Source of the DNA: Palsa-513 sp050010595
Lineage (GTDB): Bacteria > Actinomycetota > Thermoleophilia > Solirubrobacterales > Solirubrobacteraceae
DNA: 64,000 bases
Direction of reading: 5' to 3'
Assembly: GCA_050010595.1 (NCBI GenBank)
Contig: JBEKKS010000005.1
Span: 124,001-188,000 of the forward strand
Part shown: positions 1-8,831 of the stretch, in pieces
How the letters are laid out: the number at the start of each line of letters is the position of its first letter
Position numbering within the stretch: the stretch's first letter is position 1
The notes under the pieces: model-generated
What the model was told of the DNA's origin: nothing
Database searches by the model: none
Seen by the model: the letters and a program-made list of their open reading frames with translations, nothing else
Translations under genes and position numbers: made by a program

Positions 1-780
1 ATGCGCACGACCAACGGCCTGTCGCGCGTCAGCGCGATCTACCGCCGTCTCGACGACGCGTTCATCGACCCGCTCGAATTCCGGCCCGACTCGCTGCTCG
101 GTGTTCCCGGGCTGATCCGCGCCTACCGTGCCGGCACCGTCGCGATCGCGAACGCGATCGGCACCGGGGTCGCCGACGACAAGGCGATCTACTGCTACGT
201 GCCGGAGATGATCCGGTTCTATCTCGGCGAGGAGCCACTCCTCGACAATGTCAAGACCTACCTGCTCGACGACACCGAGCAGCTCGAGCACGCCCTCGAG
301 CGCATCGACGAGCTCGTCTTCAAGCCGACCGGCGAGTCCGGCGGGCGCGGTGTGGTCATCGGACCGCAAACCGAGGAGCACCGGCTGCGGGCACTCGCAA
401 GCACGGTCCGCGCGAACCCCTCGCACTGGATCGCGCAAGAGCTGGTCCAGCTCTCGACGGTTCCCACGGTGCAACCCGACGGGTCCCTCGCCTCGCGTCA
501 CGTCGACCTGCGACCGTTTGCGATCTTCGGCGAGCAGATCCGCATCGTTCCCGGTGGCCTGACACGCGTGGCGCTCGAATCCGGCTCGATGGTCGTCAAC
601 TCCTCGCGCGGAGGCGGCTCGAAGGACACCTGGGTGCTCGCCGACGGTGAGGAGCCCGCGCTGCCGGAGCCGAGCGGCGGTACGCCGTTCACGCCGCCGT
701 CGCTGCCCGATCTCCGCCTCGGATCCTGGACGGGGCAGGCTCAGCAGCAGCAGCAGCAGCAGGCACGAAGCCAGGACTGA
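1..780 (+). CDS. Circularly permuted ATP-grasp protein, 3' part (partial)
   Basis: The 259 readable residues match the C-terminal part of circularly permuted type-2 ATP-grasp proteins (DUF404/DUF407 family). Visible landmarks are the glycine-rich FKPTGESGGRGVVIG segment near residue 107 and the LRPFAIFG...NSSRGGGSKDTW stretch near 170-210, which form the nucleotide/metal site in this family. Family members are about twice this length, so the N-terminal half lies before the window and the ATG at base 1 is probably internal. The next two genes (alpha-E, transglutaminase) complete a conserved trio thought to make or modify a peptide; the substrate is unknown. The gene ends in a run of seven CAG codons (poly-Gln) just before the stop. 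Confidence 0.85.
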   Translation: MRTTNGLSRVSAIYRRLDDAFIDPLEFRPDSLLGVPGLIRAYRAGTVAIANAIGTGVADDKAIYCYVPEMIRFYLGEEPLLDNVKTYLLDDTEQLEHALERIDELVFKPTGESGGRGVVIGPQTEEHRLRALASTVRANPSHWIAQELVQLSTVPTVQPDGSLASRHVDLRPFAIFGEQIRIVPGGLTRVALESGSMVVNSSRGGGSKDTWVLADGEEPALPEPSGGTPFTPPSLPDLRLGSWTGQAQQQQQQQARSQD

Positions 781-1757
781 TGCTCGCGCGGATCGCTCAC
801 GAGCTCTTCTGGCTCGGGCGCAACATCTCGCGCGCCGAGCACACAGCGCGTCTGATCGATGGCGTCTTTCAGGCCGACGTCCAGGCCTACCACGAGGACC
901 CCTACGGGGTGACGCTGTCGTGGGATGCCGTGCTCGCGATCATGGGCTCGACCGCGACGAGCTCACACGGGCGCGCCTCGCGCGACGAGACGGTCGCGCT
1001 GCTTTCGACCGACGACACGAACGTCAACTCGGTAGTCGCAAGCGTCGCCCGTGCGCGCGAGGGCGCGCGCACCGTCCGCGATGTGATCAGTGCCGAGATG
1101 TGGGAGGCGATCAACGGATTCCAGCTGGGCCTCGGCGAGGCCGCTATCGGCGTCACCGGCTACGCCGGCCCCTACTCGTTCGTCTCCTACGTCAAGAGCC
1201 GCTCGGCGCTCTTCTGGGGCGTCGCGTCGCGCACGATGCTGCGCGACGAGGCCTATTCCTTCCTCGACGCCGGCGGACGCTTCGAGGGCGCGGACATGGT
1301 GCTGCGGATGCTGCGGGCGGCGCTCCCCAGCCCAGGCGAGGACGAGACGACAGTGCACAACGTCGCATCGCTGCGCGACGGCCAGGCCCTGGCACTGCTG
1401 CAAGCGGTCGGCGGCCTGCAGGCCTACCGGCGCTCGTCGGCCAGCGCACCAAGCGCGGCGGCCGTCGCCGGCTTCCTGCTCTTCACCCCGAGCTACCCCG
1501 ACTCGGTCGCCGCCTCGGTCGGCGCCGTGCGCGACGCGCTGCTGCTCGCCGACCACGCGCCGCGCAGCTCCGATCCCGTGCTGCGGCTCTCGCGGATCCT
1601 TGCCGACCTCGGATTCCGCGCGCGCAGCGCAGCCGAGGGCAGCCTGCTCGCCGTGTGCGAGCAGGTCGGCTCCGAGCTCGCGCTCGCTGACACCGACATC
1701 TCCGAGCGCTACTTTGGCGGCGTTGCACCGGCCGAGCGCCTCATGACCACGACCTAG
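780..1757 (+). CDS. Alpha-E domain protein (DUF403)
   Basis: A 325-residue, mostly helical protein beginning MLARIAHELFWLGRNISRAE, the typical opening of alpha-E (DUF403) proteins, with the usual family length. The ATG shares one base with the TGA of the ATP-grasp gene (TGATG), so the two are translationally coupled. The family has no established biochemical activity. It always travels with circularly permuted ATP-grasp and transglutaminase-like genes, as here, and is therefore assumed to assist a ligase reaction. The function beyond that is unknown. Confidence 0.9.
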   Translation: MLARIAHELFWLGRNISRAEHTARLIDGVFQADVQAYHEDPYGVTLSWDAVLAIMGSTATSSHGRASRDETVALLSTDDTNVNSVVASVARAREGARTVRDVISAEMWEAINGFQLGLGEAAIGVTGYAGPYSFVSYVKSRSALFWGVASRTMLRDEAYSFLDAGGRFEGADMVLRMLRAALPSPGEDETTVHNVASLRDGQALALLQAVGGLQAYRRSSASAPSAAAVAGFLLFTPSYPDSVAASVGAVRDALLLADHAPRSSDPVLRLSRILADLGFRARSAAEGSLLAVCEQVGSELALADTDISERYFGGVAPAERLMTTT

Positions 1758-1766
1758 AGCTGGAGC

Positions 1767-2639
1767 ATGCACTTCTCGATTCACTACACGACCGAGTATC
1801 GCTACGACTCGCCTGTCACGGACAACCTGAACGCACTGCGGGTCCGTCCGGCGACGACCGCGAGCCAACGCCTCGACGAGTTCCATGTGCGGATCGACCC
1901 GGAGACACGGCTCGGGCGCCACAGCGACTACTTCGGGACCGAGGTGATCGAGTTCGGCATCTCGCGACCGCACAGCGCGTTGACGATCGACGTCCGCGCT
2001 CGCGTCGTGACCTCCGACCCGACCGCACCGCCGGATCCCGCCTGGACGGAGCTTGCCTCGCCAACGTACCTCGAGGCCGCGGGCGAATACCTGCTGCCCA
2101 GCATTCCCGAGCCGTCGGCGAGCCAGCTCGAGGAGTTCAACCACCTCGCAGACGCACCCTCGCCCCTTGGCTCGGCGCTCGCGCTTTGCGAGCACATCCC
2201 CGATCGCTTCGCCTACCGCCGTGGCATCACCTATGTCGGCTCGAGCGTCTCCGACCTGCTCGACATCGGCGCCGGCGTCTGCCAGGACTTCGTCCATCTG
2301 GGCCTGATCGTCCTGCGCCGCGCCGGGATCGCCGCACGCTACGTCTCGGGCTACCTGTTTGCGGCCCCCAGCGATGGCGGCGATGACTCGATCGAGGTCG
2401 ACACGCACGCCTGGTTGGAGGTCCTCCTCCCCGGTGCCGGCGGCCGCGGCGAGCCTGTCTGGGTTGGCCTCGACCCGACAAACCGCGCGAGCGCCGGTGA
2501 GCGCTACGTGAAGATCGGCCACGGCCGCCACTACGACGACATCCCGCCGATCAAGGGCGTGTACCGCGGCGGCCCGTCGGAGCTGAGCGCACGCGTCGTG
2601 ATGACGCGGCTCGATCCCGCGACGACAGCGCGCGCGTAG
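1767..2639 (+). CDS. Transglutaminase-like cysteine protease family protein
   Basis: 290 residues. The N-terminal beta domain (about 1-90, MHFSIHYTTEYRYDSPV) is the bacterial transglutaminase-like N-terminal module. The core follows with the catalytic triad visible: Cys in GVCQDFVHLG (about residue 172), His in DTHAWLEV and Asp in WVGLDPTNR. It starts 9 bp after the alpha-E gene and completes the ATP-grasp/alpha-E/transglutaminase operon. The likely activity is hydrolysis or transfer at a peptide/isopeptide bond made by the ATP-grasp partner (inference). No signal peptide is visible, so it should be cytoplasmic. Confidence 0.9.
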   Translation: MHFSIHYTTEYRYDSPVTDNLNALRVRPATTASQRLDEFHVRIDPETRLGRHSDYFGTEVIEFGISRPHSALTIDVRARVVTSDPTAPPDPAWTELASPTYLEAAGEYLLPSIPEPSASQLEEFNHLADAPSPLGSALALCEHIPDRFAYRRGITYVGSSVSDLLDIGAGVCQDFVHLGLIVLRRAGIAARYVSGYLFAAPSDGGDDSIEVDTHAWLEVLLPGAGGRGEPVWVGLDPTNRASAGERYVKIGHGRHYDDIPPIKGVYRGGPSELSARVVMTRLDPATTARA

Positions 2640-2680
2640 TTCGCCGGCCAGACCCCCGTCACGGCTATCTTGTGCAGCCG

Positions 2681-4558
2681 ATGACGGGCAGTGCGCGACG
2701 TTCCCCACGGCGACCTCGCCGCCTTACTGCGAGCCTGGCCGCGATCGCAGTCGCGGTGCTCGCCGTGGCAGGTGTGATCCTGCCGGCCTCCGCGACCGCC
2801 GCGGCGGCCGCGCCCTGGTGCGTGCCGAAGACGCTCGACGCCTCGGCCGTGCTCGCGGGCACGCCGCTGCTGGTGAGCCCGTCGCCCGGCTCCTCGGACG
2901 CGATGCCCCAGAACCAGATCAGCTTTCTCGGCGCGCCGGCCTCGACGATCGCCGCCCTGACCGTGACGGGCAGCCAGAGCGGCGCCCATCCCGGCACGCT
3001 CGAGCCTTACTCGCAAGGCGACGGCGCGAGCTTCGTCCCCGCGCAGGCGTTCGACGCCGGCGAGACGGTGACGGTCAGCGGTAGCTACACGCCGGCGAGC
3101 GGTGGCGCGGCCGTCCCGTTCAGCTTCAGCTTCACGGTCGGCACGCCCGACCAGCTGGCCGAGATCCCCGAGACCGGCGTCACGACCGGCGCTCCCGGCA
3201 CGATCCTCCACTTCCATTCGGCACCGAGCGTGACGCCACCGAACGTCAAGGTCGCGGTCGACACGCAGCAGGCCCAGGCCGGCGGCGACATCTTCTTCTC
3301 GGTCTACCCCGGCCCCGGCCAGACCGGTCCCGAGATCATGTCCCCGAACGGACAGCTCGTCTGGTTCGACCCGCTCCCGACCGGCACCTTTGCGACGAAC
3401 GTCGAGGTCCAGCACTACCTCGGGCAGGAGGTGCTGACCTGGTGGCAGGGCGTCATCAGCCACCACGGCTACGGCATCGGCCAGGGCGAGCTCTACAACA
3501 CGAGCTACCAGCAGGTCGCGACCGTGTCCGCCGGCAACGGCCTCGCCGAGGATCTCCACGAGCTCCAGCTCACGCCGTCGGGCACCGCGCTGATCACCGC
3601 TTGGAAGCCGCTCTACTGCAACCTGGCCGCGGCGGGGGGCAGTGCGTCGGGCGCGATCTATGACCCCGTGATGCAGGAGATCGACGTCAAGACCGGGCTT
3701 GTGATGTACGAGTGGGACTCGCTCGACCACGTCCCGCTGAGCGACAGCCACGCCCCAGCGGCCGCAAAGTCGACGACGATCTGGCCATGGGACTGGTTCC
3801 ACATGAACTCGCTGCAGCTGCAACTCGACGGCAGCTTTCTGATCTCCTCGCGCGCGACCTGGACCGTTTACGACGTCAACTCCACGACCGGTCAGATCGT
3901 CTGGGAGCTCGGCGGGCGCCAGTCGACCTTCAAGATCGGACCGGGCGCCGACTTCTCCTGGCAACACGACGCGCGTCAGCTCGGTCCCGATCTCTACACG
4001 CTGTTCGACAACGATGGTCCGCCGAGCACCGATCCCGCCTCGCGCGGCCTGGTGATCAAGATCGACCCGACCACCCACAGCGCGACGCTCGCCCACGCCG
4101 CCGTTCCGCCGACGCCGATCTACGCGCAGACGCAGGGCGACCTCGAGCCACTCGCGGGCCAGAACTGGTGGCTCGAGTTCGGCGACGTTGGCGAGATGCT
4201 CGAGCTGAGCTCGAGTGGCAAGGTCCTCTTCATGGCCCACTCGCCGAACGACACCCAGATCTACCGCGCCCTGCGCTTCCCTTGGAGCGCCCAGCCGGTG
4301 ACGCCGCCGGCGCTCGCGGTCGACCGACCCACGAGCGGCCCGCTCGAGCTCTGGGCGAGCTGGAACGGCGCGACCGACGTCGCGTCCTGGCGCGTGCTCG
4401 CCGGCCCGACCGCGACGGCCCTGACAGCGGGCGCCACGACCCGCGACGGCGGCTTCGAGACGAAGTTGAGCGCTCCCAGCACGGCGGCCTTCGTCGCGGT
4501 GCAGGCCCTCTCGGCGAACGGCGCCGTTCTCGCGACATCTGCGCCTGAGCCCGCCTAG
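2681..4558 (+). CDS. Exported arylsulfotransferase-family (ASST) protein
   Basis: About 625 residues. An Arg-rich start followed by a hydrophobic stretch and AxA-type site (ASATAAAAA) is a classical export signal. An Ig-like/Big-type domain (about 55-170) precedes a beta-propeller resembling the ASST family: GQLVWFDPLP, LHELQLTPSGTALITAW, WDWFHMNSLQLQLDGSFLISSRATWTVYDVNSTTG and FSWQHDARQLGPDLYTLFDND. These are the repeated blade motifs of PF14269-type proteins. True arylsulfotransferases use a catalytic His; His residues occur in the right kind of blades, but activity and substrate are unproven. A GTG at 2672 is an in-frame alternative start. I prefer the ATG because it gives the usual Arg-rich signal start. 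Confidence 0.8.
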   Translation: MTGSARRSPRRPRRLTASLAAIAVAVLAVAGVILPASATAAAAAPWCVPKTLDASAVLAGTPLLVSPSPGSSDAMPQNQISFLGAPASTIAALTVTGSQSGAHPGTLEPYSQGDGASFVPAQAFDAGETVTVSGSYTPASGGAAVPFSFSFTVGTPDQLAEIPETGVTTGAPGTILHFHSAPSVTPPNVKVAVDTQQAQAGGDIFFSVYPGPGQTGPEIMSPNGQLVWFDPLPTGTFATNVEVQHYLGQEVLTWWQGVISHHGYGIGQGELYNTSYQQVATVSAGNGLAEDLHELQLTPSGTALITAWKPLYCNLAAAGGSASGAIYDPVMQEIDVKTGLVMYEWDSLDHVPLSDSHAPAAAKSTTIWPWDWFHMNSLQLQLDGSFLISSRATWTVYDVNSTTGQIVWELGGRQSTFKIGPGADFSWQHDARQLGPDLYTLFDNDGPPSTDPASRGLVIKIDPTTHSATLAHAAVPPTPIYAQTQGDLEPLAGQNWWLEFGDVGEMLELSSSGKVLFMAHSPNDTQIYRALRFPWSAQPVTPPALAVDRPTSGPLELWASWNGATDVASWRVLAGPTATALTAGATTRDGGFETKLSAPSTAAFVAVQALSANGAVLATSAPEPA

Positions 4559-4604
4559 ATTTTGGTGCGGTCTGTATGACGCGCAAGGTCCGCTCTTCAC
4601 GTCT

Positions 4605-5975
4605 GTGCGCCGGCTCGGCTCCGTACTAGCGCTCGCGCTCGCCGCCGTGGCCGGTGCGGTCGCGCTGTCCACGTCGAGCTCGCTCGCGAGCAGCGGCCTG
4701 AGCTGGAGCGCGCCGGCCGCCCTGCCGGGCTGCGGCAGCGAGCCGCACGTCGTCTTCCCCTACAGCTACCCGAACGCGCGCAGCGGCGAGGGCGGGATCA
4801 TCTGGCTCGGCGGCTGCGGCTCGAACACGCTCGAGCTCGCGCCACTCGGCGGCGACGACGAGCCCTCGCTGCCGCGCCAGCTGACACGGGCGGGGGCCGC
4901 AGCCGTCCCCTTGAGCGGCCCGCTCGCGACGCTGGGGACGACGCGCGGCCAGCTCGTCGCGGTCGCCGCAGGGGACGGGCAGGCGATGCTGGGCGAAGGC
5001 TTCGCTGCCCGCGGGATCGACACGCTGCGTTCACTCGGCGGGTCGGATTCGCTCGTCGCAACGCAGATCGGCTTCATCGGGGACGACGACGTGGCGACCG
5101 TCAGCTCAACCGCGGATGGCTACGCGATCGAGCTGCGCGCCCAGCGACATTTCCAGCACCGCTTCGGGCACGCACTGACGCTCGACGTCGGCCGGGTGGC
5201 TCCGACCGCGCTCTCGATCGGGATGGACTTCCGCGCCGATCGGTTGGTCGTCTGGGATCAGGCGGGCGAGCTCTATGCCCAATACGTGACGAACGACGGC
5301 CAGGTCTCGCCCCGCCAGGCGGTCGGCCCCGCGGGCTACGCACCGCAGATCTCGACGGTCTTGAGCGACGATGACCGCGCATTCGTGCTGTGGACCGACG
5401 AGCCGGCACCCGGCAGCGCGGGGACCGCACGCGTGCTCCTCGCGCATTCCGCGGTCGGCCCGCGCTTTCACGGCACGGAGACCCTCGCTGCCTTCAGCGA
5501 GCCCCCGACGCTGCGCCTTAGCGCGGGCGCCGTTGCCGCCGAGCGGCTGTCGAGCGAAGGAGTCGCGCTGCTGTGGCCGGCGATGTCGGCTTCAGGCGAC
5601 CTCGTCGTCGACGCCTCGGGCGCGACGCTGCACGGAATCGTGCCGCCCTCGCTGATCGCGCTGCCAGGCCAGGACGTGCGCTTGGGCGCGGTCGCGACGG
5701 GTCCCGACAACGAGATCGTCGCGCTCGTCGAGGTCGCCCCGCGCACGTCGAGCGGCTTCGACACGCAGCGCCAGGCCCTCTACGCGATCCGCTCGAACGT
5801 GGTCCACGATCCAGGCGGCCTGGGGTTCGGGACATTGACGCAGCTGACCGCGCCGGGACCGAACAGCGATCCGTCGGTCGCGGTCGACCCTGGCAGCGAC
5901 ACCGCGGTCGCCGCCTGGCAGACGACGCTCTTCGGTACGCGCTCGATCGAGTGGTCGGTCGGCTCGGGAACCTGA
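4605..5975 (+). CDS. Exported protein of unknown function
   Basis: 456 residues starting at a GTG, with an N-terminal hydrophobic segment (VLALALAAVAGAVALSTSSSLAS) that looks like a signal peptide. The rest is rich in Gly, Ala, Asp and short beta-type segments with recurring motifs such as DDRAFVLWTDEP and DTAVAAWQTTLFGTRSIEWS. This pattern is typical of bacterial proteins with irregular beta-propeller repeats. I recognise no catalytic motif. It lies 46 bp after the arylsulfotransferase-like gene and 2 bp before the oxidase gene, so the three may be cotranscribed. Confidence 0.7.
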   Translation: MRRLGSVLALALAAVAGAVALSTSSSLASSGLSWSAPAALPGCGSEPHVVFPYSYPNARSGEGGIIWLGGCGSNTLELAPLGGDDEPSLPRQLTRAGAAAVPLSGPLATLGTTRGQLVAVAAGDGQAMLGEGFAARGIDTLRSLGGSDSLVATQIGFIGDDDVATVSSTADGYAIELRAQRHFQHRFGHALTLDVGRVAPTALSIGMDFRADRLVVWDQAGELYAQYVTNDGQVSPRQAVGPAGYAPQISTVLSDDDRAFVLWTDEPAPGSAGTARVLLAHSAVGPRFHGTETLAAFSEPPTLRLSAGAVAAERLSSEGVALLWPAMSASGDLVVDASGATLHGIVPPSLIALPGQDVRLGAVATGPDNEIVALVEVAPRTSSGFDTQRQALYAIRSNVVHDPGGLGFGTLTQLTAPGPNSDPSVAVDPGSDTAVAAWQTTLFGTRSIEWSVGSGT

Positions 5976-5977
5976 GC

Positions 5978-7123
5978 ATGCGCATCGTCGTCGTCGGCGG
6001 GGGGATCGTCGGGGTGGCCGCGGCACGCCAGCTCGCGCGCGAGCACGAGGTGACGCTGCTCGAGAAGGAGCAGCACCTTGCCTGCCACCAGTCCGGACGC
6101 AACGCGGGTGTCGTGCACGCCGGGCTCTACTACGCCCCGGGCTCATCGAAGGCGCGCCTGTGCCGGCGCGGCGGCGAGCTGCTGCGCGAGTTCGTGGCCC
6201 AGCACGAGATCCCCTATCAGGCGGTCGGCAAGCTCGTCGTCGCGCTCGACGAGGGCGAGCGCGAGCGCCTCGAACGCCTGCACGAGCGCGCGCAGGCAAA
6301 CGGCGTCCCCGGCCTACGCCTGCTCGACGCCGCCGGCCTGCGCGAGGTCGAGCCGCACGCGCACGGCGTCGCGGCACTGCACTCCCCGACGAGCGCGATC
6401 GTCGACTTCGTCGCGGTCACCGAGGCGCTCGCCGGGCAGCTGCGCGAGCGTGGCGGCGTGCTGCGCACCGGCGCGGAGGTCCGCAGCGTCGATCGCGACG
6501 GCGTGGTTGAGCTCGTCGGGGGCGAGCGCCTGGTCGCCGAGCGCGTGCTGGTCTGCGCCGGCCTTCAATCGGATCGCCTGGCGCGAGCTGGCGGCGAGCC
6601 GCGCGCACCCGTGATCGTTCCGTTTCGCGGCGGCTTCTGGCGTATTCGCGCAGACCGAGCCCAGCTCGTCCGCGGCCTGATCTACCCCGTGCCGGACCCG
6701 ACGCTGCCGTTTCTCGGCGTGCACCTGACGCGGCGGATCGACGGTCAGGTGTGGGTCGGCCCGAACGCGTTGCCGGCGCTTGCGCGCGAGCGCTACTCGC
6801 GCTTCGCGCTGAGCCCGCGCGACCTCGCTGAGACACTCGCCTTCCCGGGCACTTGGCGGTTGCTGCGCCGCCACTGGCGCGCCGCGCTGCACGAGCTGGC
6901 GCCGGTCGACCCCGGCCGCTACGTTCCCGAGCTCAAGCGCGGGGACCTCGAGCCGGCGCCCGCCGGAATCCGCGCGCAGGCGCTGGAGCGCGACGGGACC
7001 CTGCTCGACGATTTCGCGCTCGCCCGCTCCGGGCGTGTCGTCTTCGTCCGCAACGCCCCGTCGCCCGCAGCGACCGCGTCAATGGCGATCGCCGAGGAGC
7101 TCTGCGAACGGCTGCTTGCCTGA
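5978..7123 (+). CDS. lhgO: L-2-hydroxyglutarate oxidase (FAD-dependent)
   Basis: 381 residues. The dinucleotide-binding motif VVVGGGIVGVAAARQLA opens the protein and is followed by the family signature HQSGRNAGVVHAGLYYAPGSSKARLC, which is diagnostic of LhgO within the DAO family. The enzyme oxidises L-2-hydroxyglutarate to 2-oxoglutarate, passing electrons from FAD to oxygen or to the quinone pool. The ATG lies 2 bp after the preceding stop. An upstream in-frame extension overlaps the previous gene and is not used. The 3' end overlaps the convergent rhomboid-like gene by 45 bp. Related oxidases of the same fold (glycerol-3-phosphate type) are a less likely alternative. Confidence 0.85.
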   Translation: MRIVVVGGGIVGVAAARQLAREHEVTLLEKEQHLACHQSGRNAGVVHAGLYYAPGSSKARLCRRGGELLREFVAQHEIPYQAVGKLVVALDEGERERLERLHERAQANGVPGLRLLDAAGLREVEPHAHGVAALHSPTSAIVDFVAVTEALAGQLRERGGVLRTGAEVRSVDRDGVVELVGGERLVAERVLVCAGLQSDRLARAGGEPRAPVIVPFRGGFWRIRADRAQLVRGLIYPVPDPTLPFLGVHLTRRIDGQVWVGPNALPALARERYSRFALSPRDLAETLAFPGTWRLLRRHWRAALHELAPVDPGRYVPELKRGDLEPAPAGIRAQALERDGTLLDDFALARSGRVVFVRNAPSPAATASMAIAEELCERLLA

Positions 7124-7864
7124 CAGCGGCAAGACGGCGAGGGCCCCGACGGCGAGCCCGCAGAGTGCAACGTAGTAGCTCGCGCCGGCGTCCGCCCCAA
7201 GCCCCGTTAGCGTGCCGAGCGCGCCGAACAGGACGTCGAAGCACACCCAGGCGAGGATCCAGACCGCGGCGGGCACCTCGACGATCGAGAAGAAGAACAG
7301 CACGAGCCTGACGCTGAGGACCCGCTCGCGTGGACGCAGCGCGAGATAGGCGCCGAGCACTGTCGCGAGCGCCCCTCCATTCCCGACGAGCGGCACGGCC
7401 GAGCCCGGCGCGACGGCGATCGCAAGCGCGAGCGTGACGAGCCCGCCGAGCAGGTAGAGGACGAGGAACCGCACGTGCCCGAGCTCGTCCTCGAGCGACC
7501 AGCCGAAGACCGCGAGCAGCACCAAGTTGACGATGAGCTCGAGGCTGTTGCGCCCGATGAAGAGCTGGCTGAACGCGGTAACCCAGGTCGGTGGCTGCGA
7601 GCCGACCGAGCCGACGACGTGCGGCTGGCCGGTGCAGAGCACCGCCTCGCCGAGCGCCGCGAGCCCGATCGCGCAGTGCCGGCCGTAGTGGGCCCACTCG
7701 TAGGGGATCGCGCCCCAGCGCACGATCGTCTGCGGGCCGGGACCGCCGATCAGCGTCCCGCCGGCTGCGATCGCTACGAGGTAGACGACGACGCCGGCGA
7801 CGATCAGCGCTGCGGTGACGAGCGGTACCCGCTCATGCGCCAGAGAGTCCCTGATCGGGATCAA
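7079..7864 (-). CDS. Rhomboid-fold membrane protein, probably catalytically inactive
   Basis: 261 residues with six or so hydrophobic segments in the rhomboid arrangement (FIGRNSLELIVNLVLLAVFGWSLEDELG, then the TM4-like PLVGNGGALATVLGAYLALRP). In active rhomboids the TM4 motif is GxSG with the nucleophilic Ser; here it reads GNGG, so Ser is replaced by Gly at about residue 163. The His of TM6 is also not evident, nor the His before the NLVLL segment. The fold is thus retained without the Ser-His dyad, as in derlin/iRhom-like pseudoproteases. The start is a TTG that overlaps the lipA stop (TTGA), giving lipB-lipA-rhomboid as one transcript. Confidence 0.75.
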   Translation of the reverse strand: MIPIRDSLAHERVPLVTAALIVAGVVVYLVAIAAGGTLIGGPGPQTIVRWGAIPYEWAHYGRHCAIGLAALGEAVLCTGQPHVVGSVGSQPPTWVTAFSQLFIGRNSLELIVNLVLLAVFGWSLEDELGHVRFLVLYLLGGLVTLALAIAVAPGSAVPLVGNGGALATVLGAYLALRPRERVLSVRLVLFFFSIVEVPAAVWILAWVCFDVLFGALGTLTGLGADAGASYYVALCGLAVGALAVLPLSGKQPFAELLGDRH

Positions 7865-8820
7865 GCGCGCCGCGGGCCGTCGCCGGCGAGCGCCTGCGGC
7901 ACGTGCTGGTCTGCGTGGTAGGAGGAGCGCACGAGCGGCCCGGCCGCGATGTGGTCGAAGCCGAGCTCGTACGCTGCGCGCTCGAGCTCCTTGAACTCGT
8001 CGGGATGCCAGTAGCGGACGACCGGTAGGTGCGCGGCGCTCGGGCGCAGGTACTGGCCGACCGTCAGCACCTGGACGTCGTGCTCGCGCAGCACGCCGAA
8101 CGTCTCGACCATCTCCTCGTGCGTCTCGCCGAGCCCCACCATCAGCCCTGACTTCGTCGTCACCAGCTCGCCGCCGAGCTGCTTCGCGTTGGCGAGCACG
8201 CGCGCCGAGCGCAGGAATTGCGAGCCCCGACGCGCGACCGGGTAGAGGCGCGGCACGACCTCGACGTTGTGGTTGAAGACGTCGGGCCGCTCGGCGATGA
8301 CCCGCGCGAGCGGCATCTCCTCGCCCTGGAAGTCGGGCGTGAGGACCTCGACCTGGCAGCCGGGGGCCTGGCGGCGCACTTCGCGGATCACTGCGGCGAA
8401 TGCAGCCGAGCCGAGGTCGGGAAGATCGTCGCGATCGACCGACGTGATGACCGCGTGGCGCAGGCCCATCCGCGCGATCGTCCGCGCGACGCGCGCCGGC
8501 TCGAGCGGGTCGTGCCAGGTCGGCTTGCCTGACTTGACGTTGCAGAAGCCGCAGCGGCGCGTGCAGGTGTCGCCGAGAATCATGAAGGTCGCGGTGCCGC
8601 GCTCCCAGCACTCGCCGACGTTCGGGCAGGCCGCCTCCTGGCAGACGGTGTGGAGGTTCTCGCCTTCGATCAGGCGGTTCAGCTCGCGGTAGCGCGGACC
8701 ACCCGGCGCCGGCACCTTGAACCACGGTGGCTTGCGCGACCCGAGCGCAACCGTGCTGTCGCCGAGCACGGTGTGCACGTCCATCCCGCCGGGCCTGTTG
8801 CGTGAGCGCGTTGCCGCCAT
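7861..8820 (-). CDS. lipA: Lipoyl synthase
   Basis: Radical-SAM enzyme that inserts two sulfur atoms into protein-bound octanoyl groups. From the ATG at 8820 (319 residues) the auxiliary cluster cysteines are C60, C65 and C71 (CQEAACPNVGEC), and the radical-SAM CxxxCxxC is C86, C90, C93 (CTRRCGFC). The C-terminal RSSYHA motif carries the Ser that ligates the auxiliary cluster. All key residues are present. It starts 12 bp after lipB, and its stop overlaps the TTG start of the rhomboid-like gene. An in-frame ATG at 8784 is an alternative start. Longer upstream extensions run into lipB and are rejected. Confidence 0.97.
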   Translation of the reverse strand: MAATRSRNRPGGMDVHTVLGDSTVALGSRKPPWFKVPAPGGPRYRELNRLIEGENLHTVCQEAACPNVGECWERGTATFMILGDTCTRRCGFCNVKSGKPTWHDPLEPARVARTIARMGLRHAVITSVDRDDLPDLGSAAFAAVIREVRRQAPGCQVEVLTPDFQGEEMPLARVIAERPDVFNHNVEVVPRLYPVARRGSQFLRSARVLANAKQLGGELVTTKSGLMVGLGETHEEMVETFGVLREHDVQVLTVGQYLRPSAAHLPVVRYWHPDEFKELERAAYELGFDHIAAGPLVRSSYHADQHVPQALAGDGPRRA

Positions 8821-8831
8821 TGCCGCTAACT

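Noticed and set aside
963..2708. 581-residue minus-strand open frame across the alpha-E and transglutaminase genes
   Set aside because: Antisense to clear protein families; long open antisense frames are normal in GC-rich DNA and its residues are low-complexity Arg/Ala.
2531..4672. 713-residue minus-strand open frame opposite the arylsulfotransferase gene
   Set aside because: Shadow frame with no motifs; the plus-strand gene has a signal peptide and family blades.
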